DNA of 64,000 nucleotides from Chloroflexota bacterium (GCA_024232355.1 JAAEPW010001230.1:112587-176586), one strand, 5' to 3'; positions 37,170-48,311 are shown, counted from the first letter of the stretch. A program made the numbers and translations. Notes: a model not told the origin generated them from the sequence alone.

Positions 37170-38729
37170 GTGAACGATCTACATAAATGGTGGCGTCAAT
37201 TGACCATGCCGCATACGGCTGATGCGAACGAAGCATTGCAAGAATATATGACAAGGGTAATACTTGTTATTTTGAATGTGGTCGGGCTTGGCTTTTTCGT
37301 GTACTTTTTCATTGGTGCGATCTTTGGAATGTCTTCGTGGCAGTCTTTGATACCTACCATTGTCATAGATTTGTTGTTTTTTGGTGGATGGTCTCTGGCA
37401 CGTCGCGGGCATTGGCGTTTGGCCAGTTACTTGTCCCCTATGGCGTTTTTTGGACTGGCGTTATCCACCAATTATCTGAATGGTTTGGGGGCGGTCGCGA
37501 TGCTCCAATATGCCATAGTGGTGATAATGGTTGCTATCCTTCAGGGGGGCGGATTGGAGTGGGCAGCATTAGGAATGAGTGTCGGTGCATACCTGATTAT
37601 GGGGTGGATGCATGTGCAGGGTAATTTTCCTTCCCCACCTGACCCTGAGAACAAGTTTGGTGAATGGGGGGGACCTGTGGCCGGTATGTTGACATTTATT
37701 ACTATTTTATTATGGTTCTATACCCGTCAATTTCGCCACACTTTGCTTCAGACTAACCGGGCGCAGGTAGAGGTCGAAGAGCGCGCGGAGGCCGAACAGG
37801 AGCAGCGTGAGCGTTTGTTGCGATTGAACGAAAAAGCCAAAGAGCGTGCAGCAGTTGAGGAAGAAGAGCGAAAGCATCTCCAAAGTATATTTGTGCAGAT
37901 TCGTGAGGTAGCCAGCCACCTGGGGGCGATCGCGGCAGAGATTCTGGCAGCCACCACGCAACAGGCAAGTGGGGCCAGCGAGCAATCGGCAGCGATTGCC
38001 CAGACGACGACCACGGTCGATGAGCTAAAGACGATTGCGGGGCAATCGGTTTCGCGGGCGCAAGAGGTGGCGGGGGCATCGCAACGCACGGTCGAGGTCT
38101 CGCACGCTGGGCGGCAGGCGGTGCAGAATACGATCGGGAGTATGGGGAAAATCAGATCCCAGGTGGAGGGGATTGCAGAGAATATTCTGGCGCTCTCGGA
38201 ACAGACGCAGCAAGTGGGCGAGATTATCGCCACGGTGAACGATATCGCCGCGCAGTCGAACATATTGGCACTGAATGCCTCGGTGGAGGCGGCGCGGGCC
38301 GGAGAGTATGGAAAAGGGTTCGCGGTGGTGGCTGTAGAGGTCCGGAATCTGGCTGAGCAGTCGCGGCAGGCGACGGCTCAGGTGAGAGCGATTCTATCGG
38401 ATATTCAAAAGGCGACGAATGTAACGGTGATGGCGACAGAAGAGGGAACAAAAGGGGTAGACGAGGGTGTGCATTTGGCGGCGCAGGCGCAAGCGGCGAT
38501 CGAACAATTGGGGGCGGTGATCGAAGAGTCAGCGCAGGCGGCAACGCAAATGGTAGCCGGGGGAAGGCAGCAATCGGCAGGGGTGGAGCAAGTGGCGGTG
38601 GCGATGCAGAATATTAATCAGGCGACGGTGCAGAGCCTGGCGAGCACGCGTCAGGCAGAGAAAGCAGCGCGAGAGTTGAATGAATTGGATCGCAGCCTGG
38701 CTGCGATTGTGGACCAGTATCAGTTGTAG
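37170..38729 (+). CDS. Membrane MCP-type receptor sharing its sensor with a STAS protein
   Basis: A 519-residue receptor beginning at GTG 37170, preceded by AGGGAGGT. About six membrane helices (30-190), a Glu/Arg-rich coiled coil (190-240) and MCP output (about 245-519) with intact tip. The first ~190 residues align end to end with the STAS protein at 16830 (LTMPHTADANEA, EYMTRVILVILNVVG, GWMHVQG, FYTRQFRHT against FYTSQFQRT), the clearest output swap in the window. It follows the STAS gene at 36042 after 15 bases, so the two are probably co-translated. Confidence 0.92.
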   Translation: MNDLHKWWRQLTMPHTADANEALQEYMTRVILVILNVVGLGFFVYFFIGAIFGMSSWQSLIPTIVIDLLFFGGWSLARRGHWRLASYLSPMAFFGLALSTNYLNGLGAVAMLQYAIVVIMVAILQGGGLEWAALGMSVGAYLIMGWMHVQGNFPSPPDPENKFGEWGGPVAGMLTFITILLWFYTRQFRHTLLQTNRAQVEVEERAEAEQEQRERLLRLNEKAKERAAVEEEERKHLQSIFVQIREVASHLGAIAAEILAATTQQASGASEQSAAIAQTTTTVDELKTIAGQSVSRAQEVAGASQRTVEVSHAGRQAVQNTIGSMGKIRSQVEGIAENILALSEQTQQVGEIIATVNDIAAQSNILALNASVEAARAGEYGKGFAVVAVEVRNLAEQSRQATAQVRAILSDIQKATNVTVMATEEGTKGVDEGVHLAAQAQAAIEQLGAVIEESAQAATQMVAGGRQQSAGVEQVAVAMQNINQATVQSLASTRQAEKAARELNELDRSLAAIVDQYQL

Positions 38730-38824
38730 AGAAATAGGATGCACAAAATGTAAGGGAAGCTTTTTTACGTTCTGCAAATTTACAATGAACGAGTTGTTGG
38801 GGCGGGGGATCGAGGACAGAGACA

Positions 38825-41800
38825 ATGACTACTCAAAAGGAAAAACTGCCGTTCTTTCGTTCGATACGCGGTAAATTGCTGTTGGCGTTCTTGGGATTGG
38901 CCGTCATACCACTTGTCATAGTCAGCATAATGGCTTATGACCAGGCACAAGATGCCCTGAAACAAGCCGCTTATGACAAACTATGGGCGGTGCAAACAAT
39001 TAAAAAGATGCAGGTTGAAGAGTACTTTGTCCAGCGGCAGGGGGACATGGTGGCACTGGTAGAGACGGTGGATTCGCTTCACCAGGAGGCGTTTGCCAAA
39101 CTTGCGGCTGTACAAAGCATTAAAAAGGGACAGATTGAGCAGTTTTTCTCCGAACAATGGGGCGCCGTAGACATACTTGCTGACAGCTCTGACGTTATCG
39201 AGATGTACGGTGCATTCAGTGTGTATCACGAAGAGGCTGACGTTAGCCCCAGTGCTTCTTTTTCTATAGACACCGTGGAATATTTTTCGATAACGGTTCC
39301 CTATGAAGAGTTTCTGGCTGGATATGTAGAAACCTATGGTTACTCGGACTTGCTCTTTATCTGTGCGGATCACGGTCACGTGATGTACACGGTGGCTGGG
39401 GAGAGTGACCTCGGGGCCAATCTCTCTTCCAGTGCGTGGAGAGACAGCAGTCTGGCTGGACTCTGGCGCGAGGTCAGGTCGAGCGAAAGAATGACCATTG
39501 TGGACTTTGAGCCGTATGTCCCCTCCGATGGTGCATTGACATCGTTCGTCGGCACGCCGGTCCACGACCTTGATGGACAGCTGATGGGTGTCATTGCCCT
39601 TCAGATCGTCATCGACCCGATCAATGCTATTGCTCAAGAGAGCACTGGTATGGGAGAAACTGGTGAGACTTTTCTGGTCGCTCAAGAGCCTGATGGTCAG
39701 ATCACCCTTCGCAGCGATAGGCGCGTTGCGGGCGACGGCGAGGGTGTCGTGGGGTACGATATTACGGCTACTGCGCCACAGTATGTTCGAGATGCGTTGA
39801 ATGGAGAAATGGGTGAGGATATCTTTGTCGAGAGCGACGGCACGGCCATTGTCTCTTATGAGCCACTGGATATCGAGGGCTTGAACTGGGCCATCATCTC
39901 CAAGATTGATGTGGAGGAGGCATTGATTCCTCAAGTGGAAGGCCGACACAGAGACTTTTTTACTCAGTACAAAGAGTTGTACGGCTATCACGATTTATTC
40001 TTGATTACTTCTGATGGATACGTTTTCTATACCGTTGTTCAAAAACCTGACTATCAGACCAATCTGCTGAATGGCCCGTACGCTGAATCCAATCTGGGGC
40101 AACTCGTTGAACAAGTTTTGGAGACTGGTCAGTTTGGCTTTAAGGACTTTGATTCGTACGCACCCAGCGACGGTGCTGTGGCCGCTTTTATGGCTCAGCC
40201 TGTGACTCGCGAACAGGAGGAAGGAGACCTGATCGAGATTGTGGTGGCGGTACAACTTCCTCTCGAGGGCATCAACTCGATTATGAAGGAGCGAGCCGGG
40301 TTGCAAGATAGTGGTGAGACTTATCTGGTGGGGCCATACAAACGTATGCGCTCTGACTCGACCTTACACCCTGAAACCCATTCGGTAGCACTTTCCTTTG
40401 CGGGTACGGTTGAAGAGAACGGTGTGAATACTGTGGCATCGCAAAAGGGCCTAGAGGGCAAGGGGAGGGTGGGTGTTATCAATAATTATCAGGATCAACA
40501 AGTCGTGTCTGCCTGGGCGCCCGTGGATGTGCCGGGATTGAACTGGGTCATTATTGCGGAAGAATCCACGAGCGATGCTTTTGCCGCAGCCAACAACCTG
40601 GGGACTACATTGATATTGATTACGGGGGGATTGTTGTTGGTTGTGATCATTGTGACTGTTTTGGTCGCTAGCACAATTTCTCGACCGGTGGCTCAAATTA
40701 CTGACGTAGCCCAGTCTATTGCGGAAGGTAATCTGGAAGTTCAAGCTGAGGTTCGGGCAAAAGATGAAACGAGTGTTTTGGCTGGAGCTTTTAATCAAAT
40801 GGTCTTGCGGTTGCGCGACATGTTGCACAATGAGCACAACCAGCGAGAGCATCTGGAATCGACGGTCAGAGAGTATGTCGAATATATGGAGGCGGTGGGA
40901 CAGGGAGATCTGACTCTTCAGATGGATATTGATGGGAATGGGACCCAGAACGACATGTTGAGTGTGCTGGGACACACGTTGAACCGGACGACGGCCACCG
41001 TAAAGGATATGACGCGCCAGATCCATGGTGCGGCCAGTAACCTGACTTCGTCCGCAGCCGAGATACTATCGGCAACCACTCAACAGGCATCGGGTGCCAG
41101 CGAACAATCGGCCGCTATCTCGCAGACCACCACTACGGTAGATGAACTCAAAACGATTGCCGAGCAATCGGTGGCACGGGCACAAGATGTGGCCAGCGCA
41201 TCACAGCGCACGGTTGAGGTGTCGCACACGGGGCAGCGATCTGTGCAAGAGATCATTGCAAGTATGCGTGAGATCAAGGCCCAAGTGGAGGGAATCGCAG
41301 AGAATATCCTGGCACTTTCTGAGCAGACCCAGCAGATTGGGGATATCATCTCTACGGTGAACGATATCGCGTCGCAATCAAATATATTGGCGCTGAATGC
41401 GTCGGTGGAGGCAGCGCGGGCGGGGGCATATGGAAAGGGATTCGCGGTGGTGGCGGTGGAGGTACGGAACTTGGCTGAGCAATCGCGGCAGGCAACAGCT
41501 CAGGTCAGGACAATTTTGTCAGATATTCAAAAGGCGACCAATGCGACCGTAATGGCGACGGAAGAGGGAACCAAGGGGGTGGACAAGGGCGTGCGACTGA
41601 CGGAACAAGCCGGAGAGGCCATCGTGCAACTGGCTGGAGTGATCCAAGAGTCGGCGCAAGCGGCGGCGCAGATGGTGGCGGGAGGACGGCAGCAGTCGGC
41701 GGGGGTGGAGCAGGTGGCACTGGCGATGCAAAACATCAACCAGACCACGGTGCAGAGCCTATCGAGCACGCGACAGGCGGAAAAAGCGGCGCGAGAGTTG

Positions 41801-41851
41801 AATGACTTGGCGCGCAGTTTGACCGAGATTGTGGAACAGTATCGGTTGTAG
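38825..41851 (+). CDS. Very large MCP with duplicated extracellular Cache-type sensor
   Basis: At 1008 residues the largest protein here. Helix 16-38, a long outside region (40-592), helix 595-620, HAMP (620-672), HAMP-like segment (about 685-735, VGQGDLTLQM), MCP output (about 745-1008). The outside part holds two related Cache-like halves: YSDLLFICADHGHVMYTV and YHDLFLITSDGYVFYTV, each followed by a D-F-Y-PSDGA motif (FEPYVPSDGA, FDSYAPSDGA). Near the first helix a shorter unit is also doubled (AVQTIKKMQVEEYF, AVQSIKKGQIEQFF). The hairpin tip differs slightly: NDIASQSN and RAGAYGKG, the latter replacing a Glu conserved in the other receptors. Ligand unknown. Confidence 0.92.
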   Translation: MTTQKEKLPFFRSIRGKLLLAFLGLAVIPLVIVSIMAYDQAQDALKQAAYDKLWAVQTIKKMQVEEYFVQRQGDMVALVETVDSLHQEAFAKLAAVQSIKKGQIEQFFSEQWGAVDILADSSDVIEMYGAFSVYHEEADVSPSASFSIDTVEYFSITVPYEEFLAGYVETYGYSDLLFICADHGHVMYTVAGESDLGANLSSSAWRDSSLAGLWREVRSSERMTIVDFEPYVPSDGALTSFVGTPVHDLDGQLMGVIALQIVIDPINAIAQESTGMGETGETFLVAQEPDGQITLRSDRRVAGDGEGVVGYDITATAPQYVRDALNGEMGEDIFVESDGTAIVSYEPLDIEGLNWAIISKIDVEEALIPQVEGRHRDFFTQYKELYGYHDLFLITSDGYVFYTVVQKPDYQTNLLNGPYAESNLGQLVEQVLETGQFGFKDFDSYAPSDGAVAAFMAQPVTREQEEGDLIEIVVAVQLPLEGINSIMKERAGLQDSGETYLVGPYKRMRSDSTLHPETHSVALSFAGTVEENGVNTVASQKGLEGKGRVGVINNYQDQQVVSAWAPVDVPGLNWVIIAEESTSDAFAAANNLGTTLILITGGLLLVVIIVTVLVASTISRPVAQITDVAQSIAEGNLEVQAEVRAKDETSVLAGAFNQMVLRLRDMLHNEHNQREHLESTVREYVEYMEAVGQGDLTLQMDIDGNGTQNDMLSVLGHTLNRTTATVKDMTRQIHGAASNLTSSAAEILSATTQQASGASEQSAAISQTTTTVDELKTIAEQSVARAQDVASASQRTVEVSHTGQRSVQEIIASMREIKAQVEGIAENILALSEQTQQIGDIISTVNDIASQSNILALNASVEAARAGAYGKGFAVVAVEVRNLAEQSRQATAQVRTILSDIQKATNATVMATEEGTKGVDKGVRLTEQAGEAIVQLAGVIQESAQAAAQMVAGGRQQSAGVEQVALAMQNINQTTVQSLSSTRQAEKAARELNDLARSLTEIVEQYRL

Positions 41852-41913
41852 AAGCATATAACTATGTTTGATTGGAACAATGTTGGCTTTGGCGGGCGGA
41901 CTAGGGGGAAGTG

Positions 41914-43575
41914 ATGTCTTTGGGGGTGATGGAGAAAATGGCGCAGGTCGAAGAATGGGTAGACGTAGACCTTCGTGACCGCCGAGCCGAGTTGACTTTG
42001 CAATTTACTCGGTATGTAGCATGGGGTGCACTTGGCACGATTATTTTGTTGTTTGTGGCATGGGTGTTTTCGACAGATAGCAATCAATTGTTGATTGCGT
42101 TGGGTCTCATGTTGCCACTCGTAACAAGCTCTTGGGCTTTTCCGTGGTTTTATCGTCAAGGAAAAATGGTCGTCGGCACTTATTTTTTTCTTGCCTCGCT
42201 ACTATTTGTACTAGTATTCAGTTTGCTCATGTTGCCCGAGGTGACACCTGCGACGGTGATTGGTTTTGCAGTGTTTATCATTACGAGTTATTTGCTCGTT
42301 GGAGTGAAAGGCAGTCAGTGGTTGGTTGGGAGCAGTATTGTGGCATTGGGAATTGATATTGCCCTTTTGCACACATTGACGTTTGATCGACCTGAACTGA
42401 ACACTATGCTTGTACTGATACTCAATGTAGGGTGCTGTGTCACAGCGGCACTCGTTGTTGCTGCAACTGTTCGCCAGATCGTTTTGGATCAAGAAGATTA
42501 CTTTCGCCAGTTCAAACAGATAACCCGACAAATTGAAGACCGCGCTGTGGATGAACAAAAACAGCGTGAGTATTTACAGTCTACTGTCGAGGAGTATGCT
42601 AGGTACATGTCTCTGGTAGGCCAGGGTGATCTGGTGACCAAGCTTGCTGTTGGAGAAGGCAGGCATACGGAGGATGACTCGTTGCTCGTTTTAGGGCATC
42701 GACTGAACGAGATGTCGGATAATCTACAGCATATGATCCTTCAGGTTCGAGAGACTGCGCAAAGCCTGAGTGCTACTGCGGCAGGGATATTGTCGTCGAC
42801 GACACAGCAGGCGGGTGGAGCGACCGAACAATCAGCAGCGATTGCGCAGACGACGACGACGGTGGACGAACTCAAGACCATCGCCGAGCAGTCGGTGACA
42901 CGGGCGCAAGAGGTGGCGGGCGCGTCGCAACGGACGGTCGAGGTTTCGCGTTCTGGTCGTCAGGCAGTGCAAGAGACGATCGGGAGCATGGGGCAGATCA
43001 AAGTGCGGGTGGAGGGGATCGCAGAGAACATCCTGGCGCTCTCTGAGCAGACGCAGCAGATTGGAGAGATCATCACGACGGTGAACGATATCTCGGCACA
43101 ATCGAATATCCTGGCACTGAATGCGTCGGTGGAGGCAGCGCGGGCGGGAGAGTATGGCAAGGGGTTCGCGGTGGTGGCGGTGGAGGTACGGAACCTGGCG
43201 GAGCAATCGCGGCAAGCGACGGCCCAGGTAAAGGCGATCCTGTCGGATATTCAAAAGGCGACCAACGCGACGGTGATGGCGACAGAAGAAGGAACGAAAC
43301 GAGTGGACGAGGGCGTGCAGTTGGCGGCGCAAGCGCAAGCGGCGATCGAACAACTGGCGAGTGTGATTGACGAATCGGCGCAAGCAGCAACACAGATGGT
43401 GGCAGGCGGGCGCCAGCAATCGGCGGGGGTGGAACAGGTGGCGGTGGCGATGCAGAGCATCAACCAGGCGACGGTACAGAGCCTGGCGAGTACACGTCAG
43501 GCAGAGAAAGCGGCACGGGACTTGAACGAGTTGGCGCTCAGTCTGACCGACATTGTGGCACAGTACCATCTGTGA
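41914..43575 (+). CDS. Membrane MCP-type receptor with HAMP-like segment
   Basis: A 553-residue receptor: about six membrane helices (30-190) related to the module at 33400, a HAMP-like segment (about 215-265, [24 protein letters not shown]) and MCP output (about 280-553). ATG 41914 with GGGGGA upstream is preferred to the adjacent in-frame GTG 41911. The usual GASEQSAAI reads GATEQSAAI and the tip is preceded by NDISAQSN. The protein ends VAQYHL. It follows the large double-Cache receptor after a 62-base gap. Confidence 0.91.
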   Translation: MSLGVMEKMAQVEEWVDVDLRDRRAELTLQFTRYVAWGALGTIILLFVAWVFSTDSNQLLIALGLMLPLVTSSWAFPWFYRQGKMVVGTYFFLASLLFVLVFSLLMLPEVTPATVIGFAVFIITSYLLVGVKGSQWLVGSSIVALGIDIALLHTLTFDRPELNTMLVLILNVGCCVTAALVVAATVRQIVLDQEDYFRQFKQITRQIEDRAVDEQKQREYLQSTVEEYARYMSLVGQGDLVTKLAVGEGRHTEDDSLLVLGHRLNEMSDNLQHMILQVRETAQSLSATAAGILSSTTQQAGGATEQSAAIAQTTTTVDELKTIAEQSVTRAQEVAGASQRTVEVSRSGRQAVQETIGSMGQIKVRVEGIAENILALSEQTQQIGEIITTVNDISAQSNILALNASVEAARAGEYGKGFAVVAVEVRNLAEQSRQATAQVKAILSDIQKATNATVMATEEGTKRVDEGVQLAAQAQAAIEQLASVIDESAQAATQMVAGGRQQSAGVEQVAVAMQSINQATVQSLASTRQAEKAARDLNELALSLTDIVAQYHL

Positions 43576-43671
43576 AAAAGTGATCGGTTTGAACAAGTTA
43601 ATGTGAAAAGACGTGCATCGATCAAAAAAAGTGTGAAAAGGTTATTTTAGATTTTTGATAGGAGAAATACA

Positions 43672-45387
43672 ATGGCTAGACAAAAAGTTGTGCTCACCCG
43701 CTGGCGCAACCTTAGCATTACGGCCAAGTTTGCTTCGGCCTTTGGTGTGTTATTGGTTTTGATTTTGCTGGTGTCGTTCACTGGATATACGGCACTCAAA
43801 GTCGCTCGTACCAGTACGGAAATCCAACGTTCAGTTTTAGAGATGGACAGAAGCTTGCAGGAAGCCCGAGTGCTACAAAGAGATTTTTTCTTGCACTATC
43901 CGACCATTGGTGTGTCTGAAGCTTATGAGCTTTATGCGATAACGGCGACTCACAAGATAGCTACAGTTGTGACTCTTGGTAATGATTTGCGGCAGCGTGT
44001 CGCAGATTTGGATGCCAATGGTACTTTGGAAAAAATTGATACAGATCTGAACATATACTTTGGCCAGACAGAGATTTATTCCACCACTTTTCGGGAATCA
44101 GTCACGCTAGCTACTCAGTTAGCTGTGGATGATGGCCTGGAAGCGCAAATGCTCCTAAACTCGGATTTGTTGCGAGAAACGTTGCAGGGGTATAATCCTT
44201 ATCTGATTAACATGTATTGGGATATGCACTCTTTTGGAATAAAATATCTCAGCACTCGTCAGCAATCTGTTCTGCAAGAGGCTTTCAACGCAGCTAACCA
44301 CTTGCGTGAGGGCATTGAGAATACATCTACGTTGGAGGCAGCACAAAAGGCACAGGCTTTGGGATATCTGGATGGATATACATCAATGGCTGAAGATGTG
44401 CTTGAAATTGACAAGGCCATTCGTAGCAAACTCAACGGTTTTGACGCTCAAGCTCGACAGATCGATCCTATTTCGGCAGAATTGATTGATTTTGCCCAGA
44501 ATCGAATTGATCGGATAAACGAGTTGGCAACAACCATATTGATTTTCACTGCATTGGCAGGTGTGTCGTTGGCTGTTCTTGTCGCCAGATTGCTCAATAA
44601 AAGTATTACTCGCAACGTGGTCATGTTAACACAGGCTGCCAATGAGTTGGAGGCGGGGCATATAGAGGTACGCGCTCAAATAGATAGCGGCGACGAACTT
44701 GGTCAGCTTGCCGACACATTTAACCAAATGTCGACTCGCATTGGGACCTTGGTGACTACCTTGGAGCAGCGCAACGACAATTTACAATCCCGGGTTCAAG
44801 AGTACGTAGGGTATATGAGCGAGGTGGCACAGGGTGACTTGTCTGCTCGCCTGATCCTGGATGAGGATAATGGAGCAGAGGACGACTCGATGGTCGCGTT
44901 GGGGCGAAATTTGAACGAGATGACGCATAGTTTGCAGCGTATGATTGACCAAGAGCGTTTTCAGCGAGAGGTTATTGAGGAACAACAGCAGGCTATCCAA
45001 GAACTGTCCTCGCCCATCATTCCTGTGATGGATACTCCACAAGGTAACATTATAGTTATGCCGTTAGTCGGCGCTATAGATTCTTTGCGCGCCAGACACA
45101 TTACTCGTGGATTGTTGGCTGGGATGCGCGAGTATCGGGCCAAGGTAGTGATTTTGGATATCACTGGTGTGCCCCTCGTAGACACCGGCGTGGCGGATCA
45201 TTTGAACAAGACGATTCAAGTGGCGCGGCTGAAAGGTGTTCAGGTGATTGTCACAGGTATCTCGGATGCGGTGGCGGAAACGATTATCGATCTGGGGATT
45301 GATTGGAGGGGCTTGGATATTTTGAGTGATTTGCAGAGAGGGTTGGTTGTAGCCTTGGACAGGATGGGCATCAAGTTGAGCGAGTAA
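43672..45387 (+). CDS. Helical-bundle sensor-HAMP-STAS RsbR-like protein
   Basis: A 571-residue protein with a chemoreceptor front end and STAS output. Helix 22-42, a long all-helical outside domain (45-280) resembling the four-helix or helical-bimodular (HBM) sensors of MCPs, helix 285-305, HAMP (305-360, DELGQLADTFNQMS), a HAMP-like segment (about 375-420, VAQGDLSARL, LVALGRNLNEMTHSL type) otherwise seen only in the MCPs of this window, coiled coil and STAS (about 435-571). STAS features: insertion DTPQGN before strand one, candidate phosphosite Thr505 (VDTGVADHL) and MREYRAK. ATAGGAG precedes ATG 43672. Strong evidence that STAS and MCP outputs are interchangeable here. Confidence 0.91.
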   Translation: MARQKVVLTRWRNLSITAKFASAFGVLLVLILLVSFTGYTALKVARTSTEIQRSVLEMDRSLQEARVLQRDFFLHYPTIGVSEAYELYAITATHKIATVVTLGNDLRQRVADLDANGTLEKIDTDLNIYFGQTEIYSTTFRESVTLATQLAVDDGLEAQMLLNSDLLRETLQGYNPYLINMYWDMHSFGIKYLSTRQQSVLQEAFNAANHLREGIENTSTLEAAQKAQALGYLDGYTSMAEDVLEIDKAIRSKLNGFDAQARQIDPISAELIDFAQNRIDRINELATTILIFTALAGVSLAVLVARLLNKSITRNVVMLTQAANELEAGHIEVRAQIDSGDELGQLADTFNQMSTRIGTLVTTLEQRNDNLQSRVQEYVGYMSEVAQGDLSARLILDEDNGAEDDSMVALGRNLNEMTHSLQRMIDQERFQREVIEEQQQAIQELSSPIIPVMDTPQGNIIVMPLVGAIDSLRARHITRGLLAGMREYRAKVVILDITGVPLVDTGVADHLNKTIQVARLKGVQVIVTGISDAVAETIIDLGIDWRGLDILSDLQRGLVVALDRMGIKLSE

Positions 45388-45390
45388 TCT

Positions 45391-48300
45391 ATGATAAGAG
45401 ATCGGGAGAAGACAAAAGAACAACTCGTCAGCGAGTTGACAGAATTGCGCCAACAGGTTGCCGTGTTGCCGGTGGGTATATTTCGCACCGATGCTCAGGG
45501 GAATTATGTTTATGTCAATGAACGATGGTGCGAACTTTCTGGACTGACTCCCGAACAAGCTTGTGGAGAGGGTTGGGCCAGAGATCTGTCTCCTGAAAGC
45601 CGAGAGAATATTCTGAAAGAATGGTATCAGGTTGTCAGAAAAAACTTGCCATTGGAGTTAGAGTATTGCTTTCAACGTCCCGATGGCGTGACGATTTGGG
45701 TGTTTTGCCAAGCAATGGCCAACAAGGACGATTTGGGAAAACTCGGGGGCTATGTCGGAACGATCACTGATATCACTGTCCGCAAGCGGATAGAGGAGGT
45801 GCTTGCGAGGAGCGAGGCCAGATTCTACAGTTTGGTCGAACAAGCCGGGGCTGGGATTGCGACCACGGATGTGGAAGGAAGTCTTACGTTTGTCAACCGG
45901 GCATTTATTCAGATGGTTGGCTACCCGACGTCGGAGGTGTTGGGCCAACCTTTTATCCAGTTCATCCATCACGATGACGTGGAAAGGATACAGAGACACT
46001 TTTTGGAAGGCTTTGGACGTTATCCAGAAAAGCGGCTCGAGTACCGGTTGCTTCACAAGGGTGGACGTGTCACCTATTGTTATTCTGATCCGGTTGCTAT
46101 TCTGTTTCAGAGCCAAACTGTGGGAAGCAGTATCATCATCCACGATATCACTGAAAGCAAGCGGGCAGCGGAGGAACTTGAGCAGCTTGCCGACCAGTTG
46201 GCGCTTCTCAATGATATTGGTGCCAAGATCGCTGCTGTGATGGAGTTGGATAGTGTGCTGGATCGGGCCGCACATCTAGTTCAAGAAAGTTTTGATTTTC
46301 ACCACGTGGCGCTTTTCACTCTGGATCGTGAACAAGGCGAGTTGCTGATGAAAACCAAGGCTGGTTCTTTTATTTCTCATTTTCCTCCAGACCACAGGCT
46401 AAAGCTAGGGCAGGGGATGGTTGGATGGGTGGGGCTGCACGGCGAGAGAATATTGGCCAACGATGTGAATGTTGAGCCGCGCTATGTGAACCTGTATCCC
46501 GGGATTGTGCTGACTCGGTCTGAATTGAGTGTGCCGATTCGTGTGGGTGAAGAGATCGTGGGGGTACTTGACGTCCAAAGCCCACAAACGAATGCCTTTG
46601 ACGAAAAAGATGTGCGCGTAATCGAAACAGTGGCTGACCAGATAGCTATCGCCATTGAGAATGCGCGGCTGTACGAAGCCATTCGGCGCGAGTTGGCCGA
46701 ACGCCAGCGGGCAGAGGATGCGCTGCGAGAGTATGCCTTTATCGTCAATACTTCCAGAGAATTCATGACCCTCATTGACAGAGATCACATCTACCAGGCT
46801 GTCAACAGATCGTATTATCAAGCGCATAGCAAGACGCGGGAAGAGATTGTTGGCAAGACAGTGGTTCAAGTGTGGGACTTGGAGACGTATGAAACACGCA
46901 TCAAAGGTTTTCTGAACGAGTGTTTTGCAGGAAATGAAACGCGTTCCGAGGTCTGGTTTGAATTTCCCGCCCTGGGGCTGCGGTGTCTCGATGTAACTTA
47001 TTATCCGTACTATGGTGATGGGCAAACCGTAACGCATACGGTTGTCGTTTCTCGTGATATCACCGAGCGCAAACATGGTGCAGAAGCGTTGCAAAAAGCA
47101 CACGAGCGCAATGAGCAATTGTTGATGGCTATATCATCGATTCTAATTGGTGTGAGTTCGGATGATCGAGTCACCCACTGGAACGCGCCGGCAGAGATTG
47201 CATTTGGCATTGCGGCGACTGATGTCATCGGACAACCATTCTTTGAATGTGGTGTGCCGTGGGATTGGACCGAAATTGCTATGCGTGTCGCTGAATGTCG
47301 CAATGGAAACCTTCCCACACATCTGAACGATATCCGGTATATTCAGCCTAGTGGCAAAGATGGTTTCTTGGATGTTACCTTTAACCCTTTTACGGGAGAG
47401 GACCTCACGCGGCCTGGTTTTCTGTTGCTTGGTGAAGAGATCACAGAGCGCAAGATTTTAGAGACGCAGTTGATCCAGGCCCAAAAGCTAGAGGCCATCG
47501 GCCAGTTGGCGGCAGGCGTTGCGCACGAGATTAACACACCCATTCAGTATGTGGGAGACAATACGCATTTCATACGAGATGCCTTTGCCGATGTGTCTGA
47601 CTTGCTCGAAAAGTATCAGTGCTTGTTGCAGGCAGCCCAGGATGGTACTGTGTCTGATGAGATGGTGACCGAGGTTCAAAGCGCTATAGATAAAGCGGAC
47701 GTGGCATATTTGTCAAAAGAAATTACATTGGCGATCCAGGAATCGCTGGAGGGCATTCTTCGTGTGACCGAGATTGTCCGTGCTATGAGGGGGTTCTCTC
47801 ATCCCGGCGTGGAAGAAAAGACAGCTTCTGACATTAACGATATTATCAGTGGTGCGATCACAATGACGCGCAACGAGTGGAAGCACGTGGCTGAAATAAG
47901 GACAGATTTCGGCGTTAGCTTGCCCTTGGTGCCATGTTTGCCGGGAGCGTTCAGCCAGGTGATCGTAAATGTGTTGGTCAACGCTGCTCACGCAATCGCC
48001 GATGTAGTGGAGGAAAAGTCTGGAGACAAGGGCACAATCATTGCCCGCACGAACCACGATGGCGATTGGGTCGAGATCTATATCAGTGATACCGGGACAG
48101 GAATTCCCAAAGAGATACAATCGAGGGTTTTTGATCCGTTTTTCACAACAAAAGAGGTAGGCAAGGGAACGGGGCAAGGATTGGCTATTGCTCATAACGT
48201 AGTGGTGGGGAGACTCGGTGGCACTATGACTTTTGAGACTCGAATGGGCCAGGGAACAACATTTATTATTCGTCTGCCCATTGAAAGTCAGTTAGGGTAA
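45391..48300 (+). CDS. Multi-PAS/GAF sensor histidine kinase
   Basis: A 969-residue soluble kinase. Two PAS domains (about 22-135 and 143-265), one GAF (285-435), two more PAS (450-570, 575-695), HisKA with intact H-box [12 protein letters not shown] (His712), and HATPase (about 810-969) with [26 protein letters not shown] and GTGQGLAI. It should autophosphorylate on His712 and pass phosphate to a receiver, very probably the response-regulator-like product of the next gene, 11 bases downstream. The start ATG 45391 is only 3 bases after the previous STAS stop codon, so it is coupled to a stressosome-type gene. No membrane helix or DNA-binding domain. Confidence 0.94.
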   Translation: MIRDREKTKEQLVSELTELRQQVAVLPVGIFRTDAQGNYVYVNERWCELSGLTPEQACGEGWARDLSPESRENILKEWYQVVRKNLPLELEYCFQRPDGVTIWVFCQAMANKDDLGKLGGYVGTITDITVRKRIEEVLARSEARFYSLVEQAGAGIATTDVEGSLTFVNRAFIQMVGYPTSEVLGQPFIQFIHHDDVERIQRHFLEGFGRYPEKRLEYRLLHKGGRVTYCYSDPVAILFQSQTVGSSIIIHDITESKRAAEELEQLADQLALLNDIGAKIAAVMELDSVLDRAAHLVQESFDFHHVALFTLDREQGELLMKTKAGSFISHFPPDHRLKLGQGMVGWVGLHGERILANDVNVEPRYVNLYPGIVLTRSELSVPIRVGEEIVGVLDVQSPQTNAFDEKDVRVIETVADQIAIAIENARLYEAIRRELAERQRAEDALREYAFIVNTSREFMTLIDRDHIYQAVNRSYYQAHSKTREEIVGKTVVQVWDLETYETRIKGFLNECFAGNETRSEVWFEFPALGLRCLDVTYYPYYGDGQTVTHTVVVSRDITERKHGAEALQKAHERNEQLLMAISSILIGVSSDDRVTHWNAPAEIAFGIAATDVIGQPFFECGVPWDWTEIAMRVAECRNGNLPTHLNDIRYIQPSGKDGFLDVTFNPFTGEDLTRPGFLLLGEEITERKILETQLIQAQKLEAIGQLAAGVAHEINTPIQYVGDNTHFIRDAFADVSDLLEKYQCLLQAAQDGTVSDEMVTEVQSAIDKADVAYLSKEITLAIQESLEGILRVTEIVRAMRGFSHPGVEEKTASDINDIISGAITMTRNEWKHVAEIRTDFGVSLPLVPCLPGAFSQVIVNVLVNAAHAIADVVEEKSGDKGTIIARTNHDGDWVEIYISDTGTGIPKEIQSRVFDPFFTTKEVGKGTGQGLAIAHNVVVGRLGGTMTFETRMGQGTTFIIRLPIESQLG

Positions 48301-48311
48301 AGGAGAGTAAA

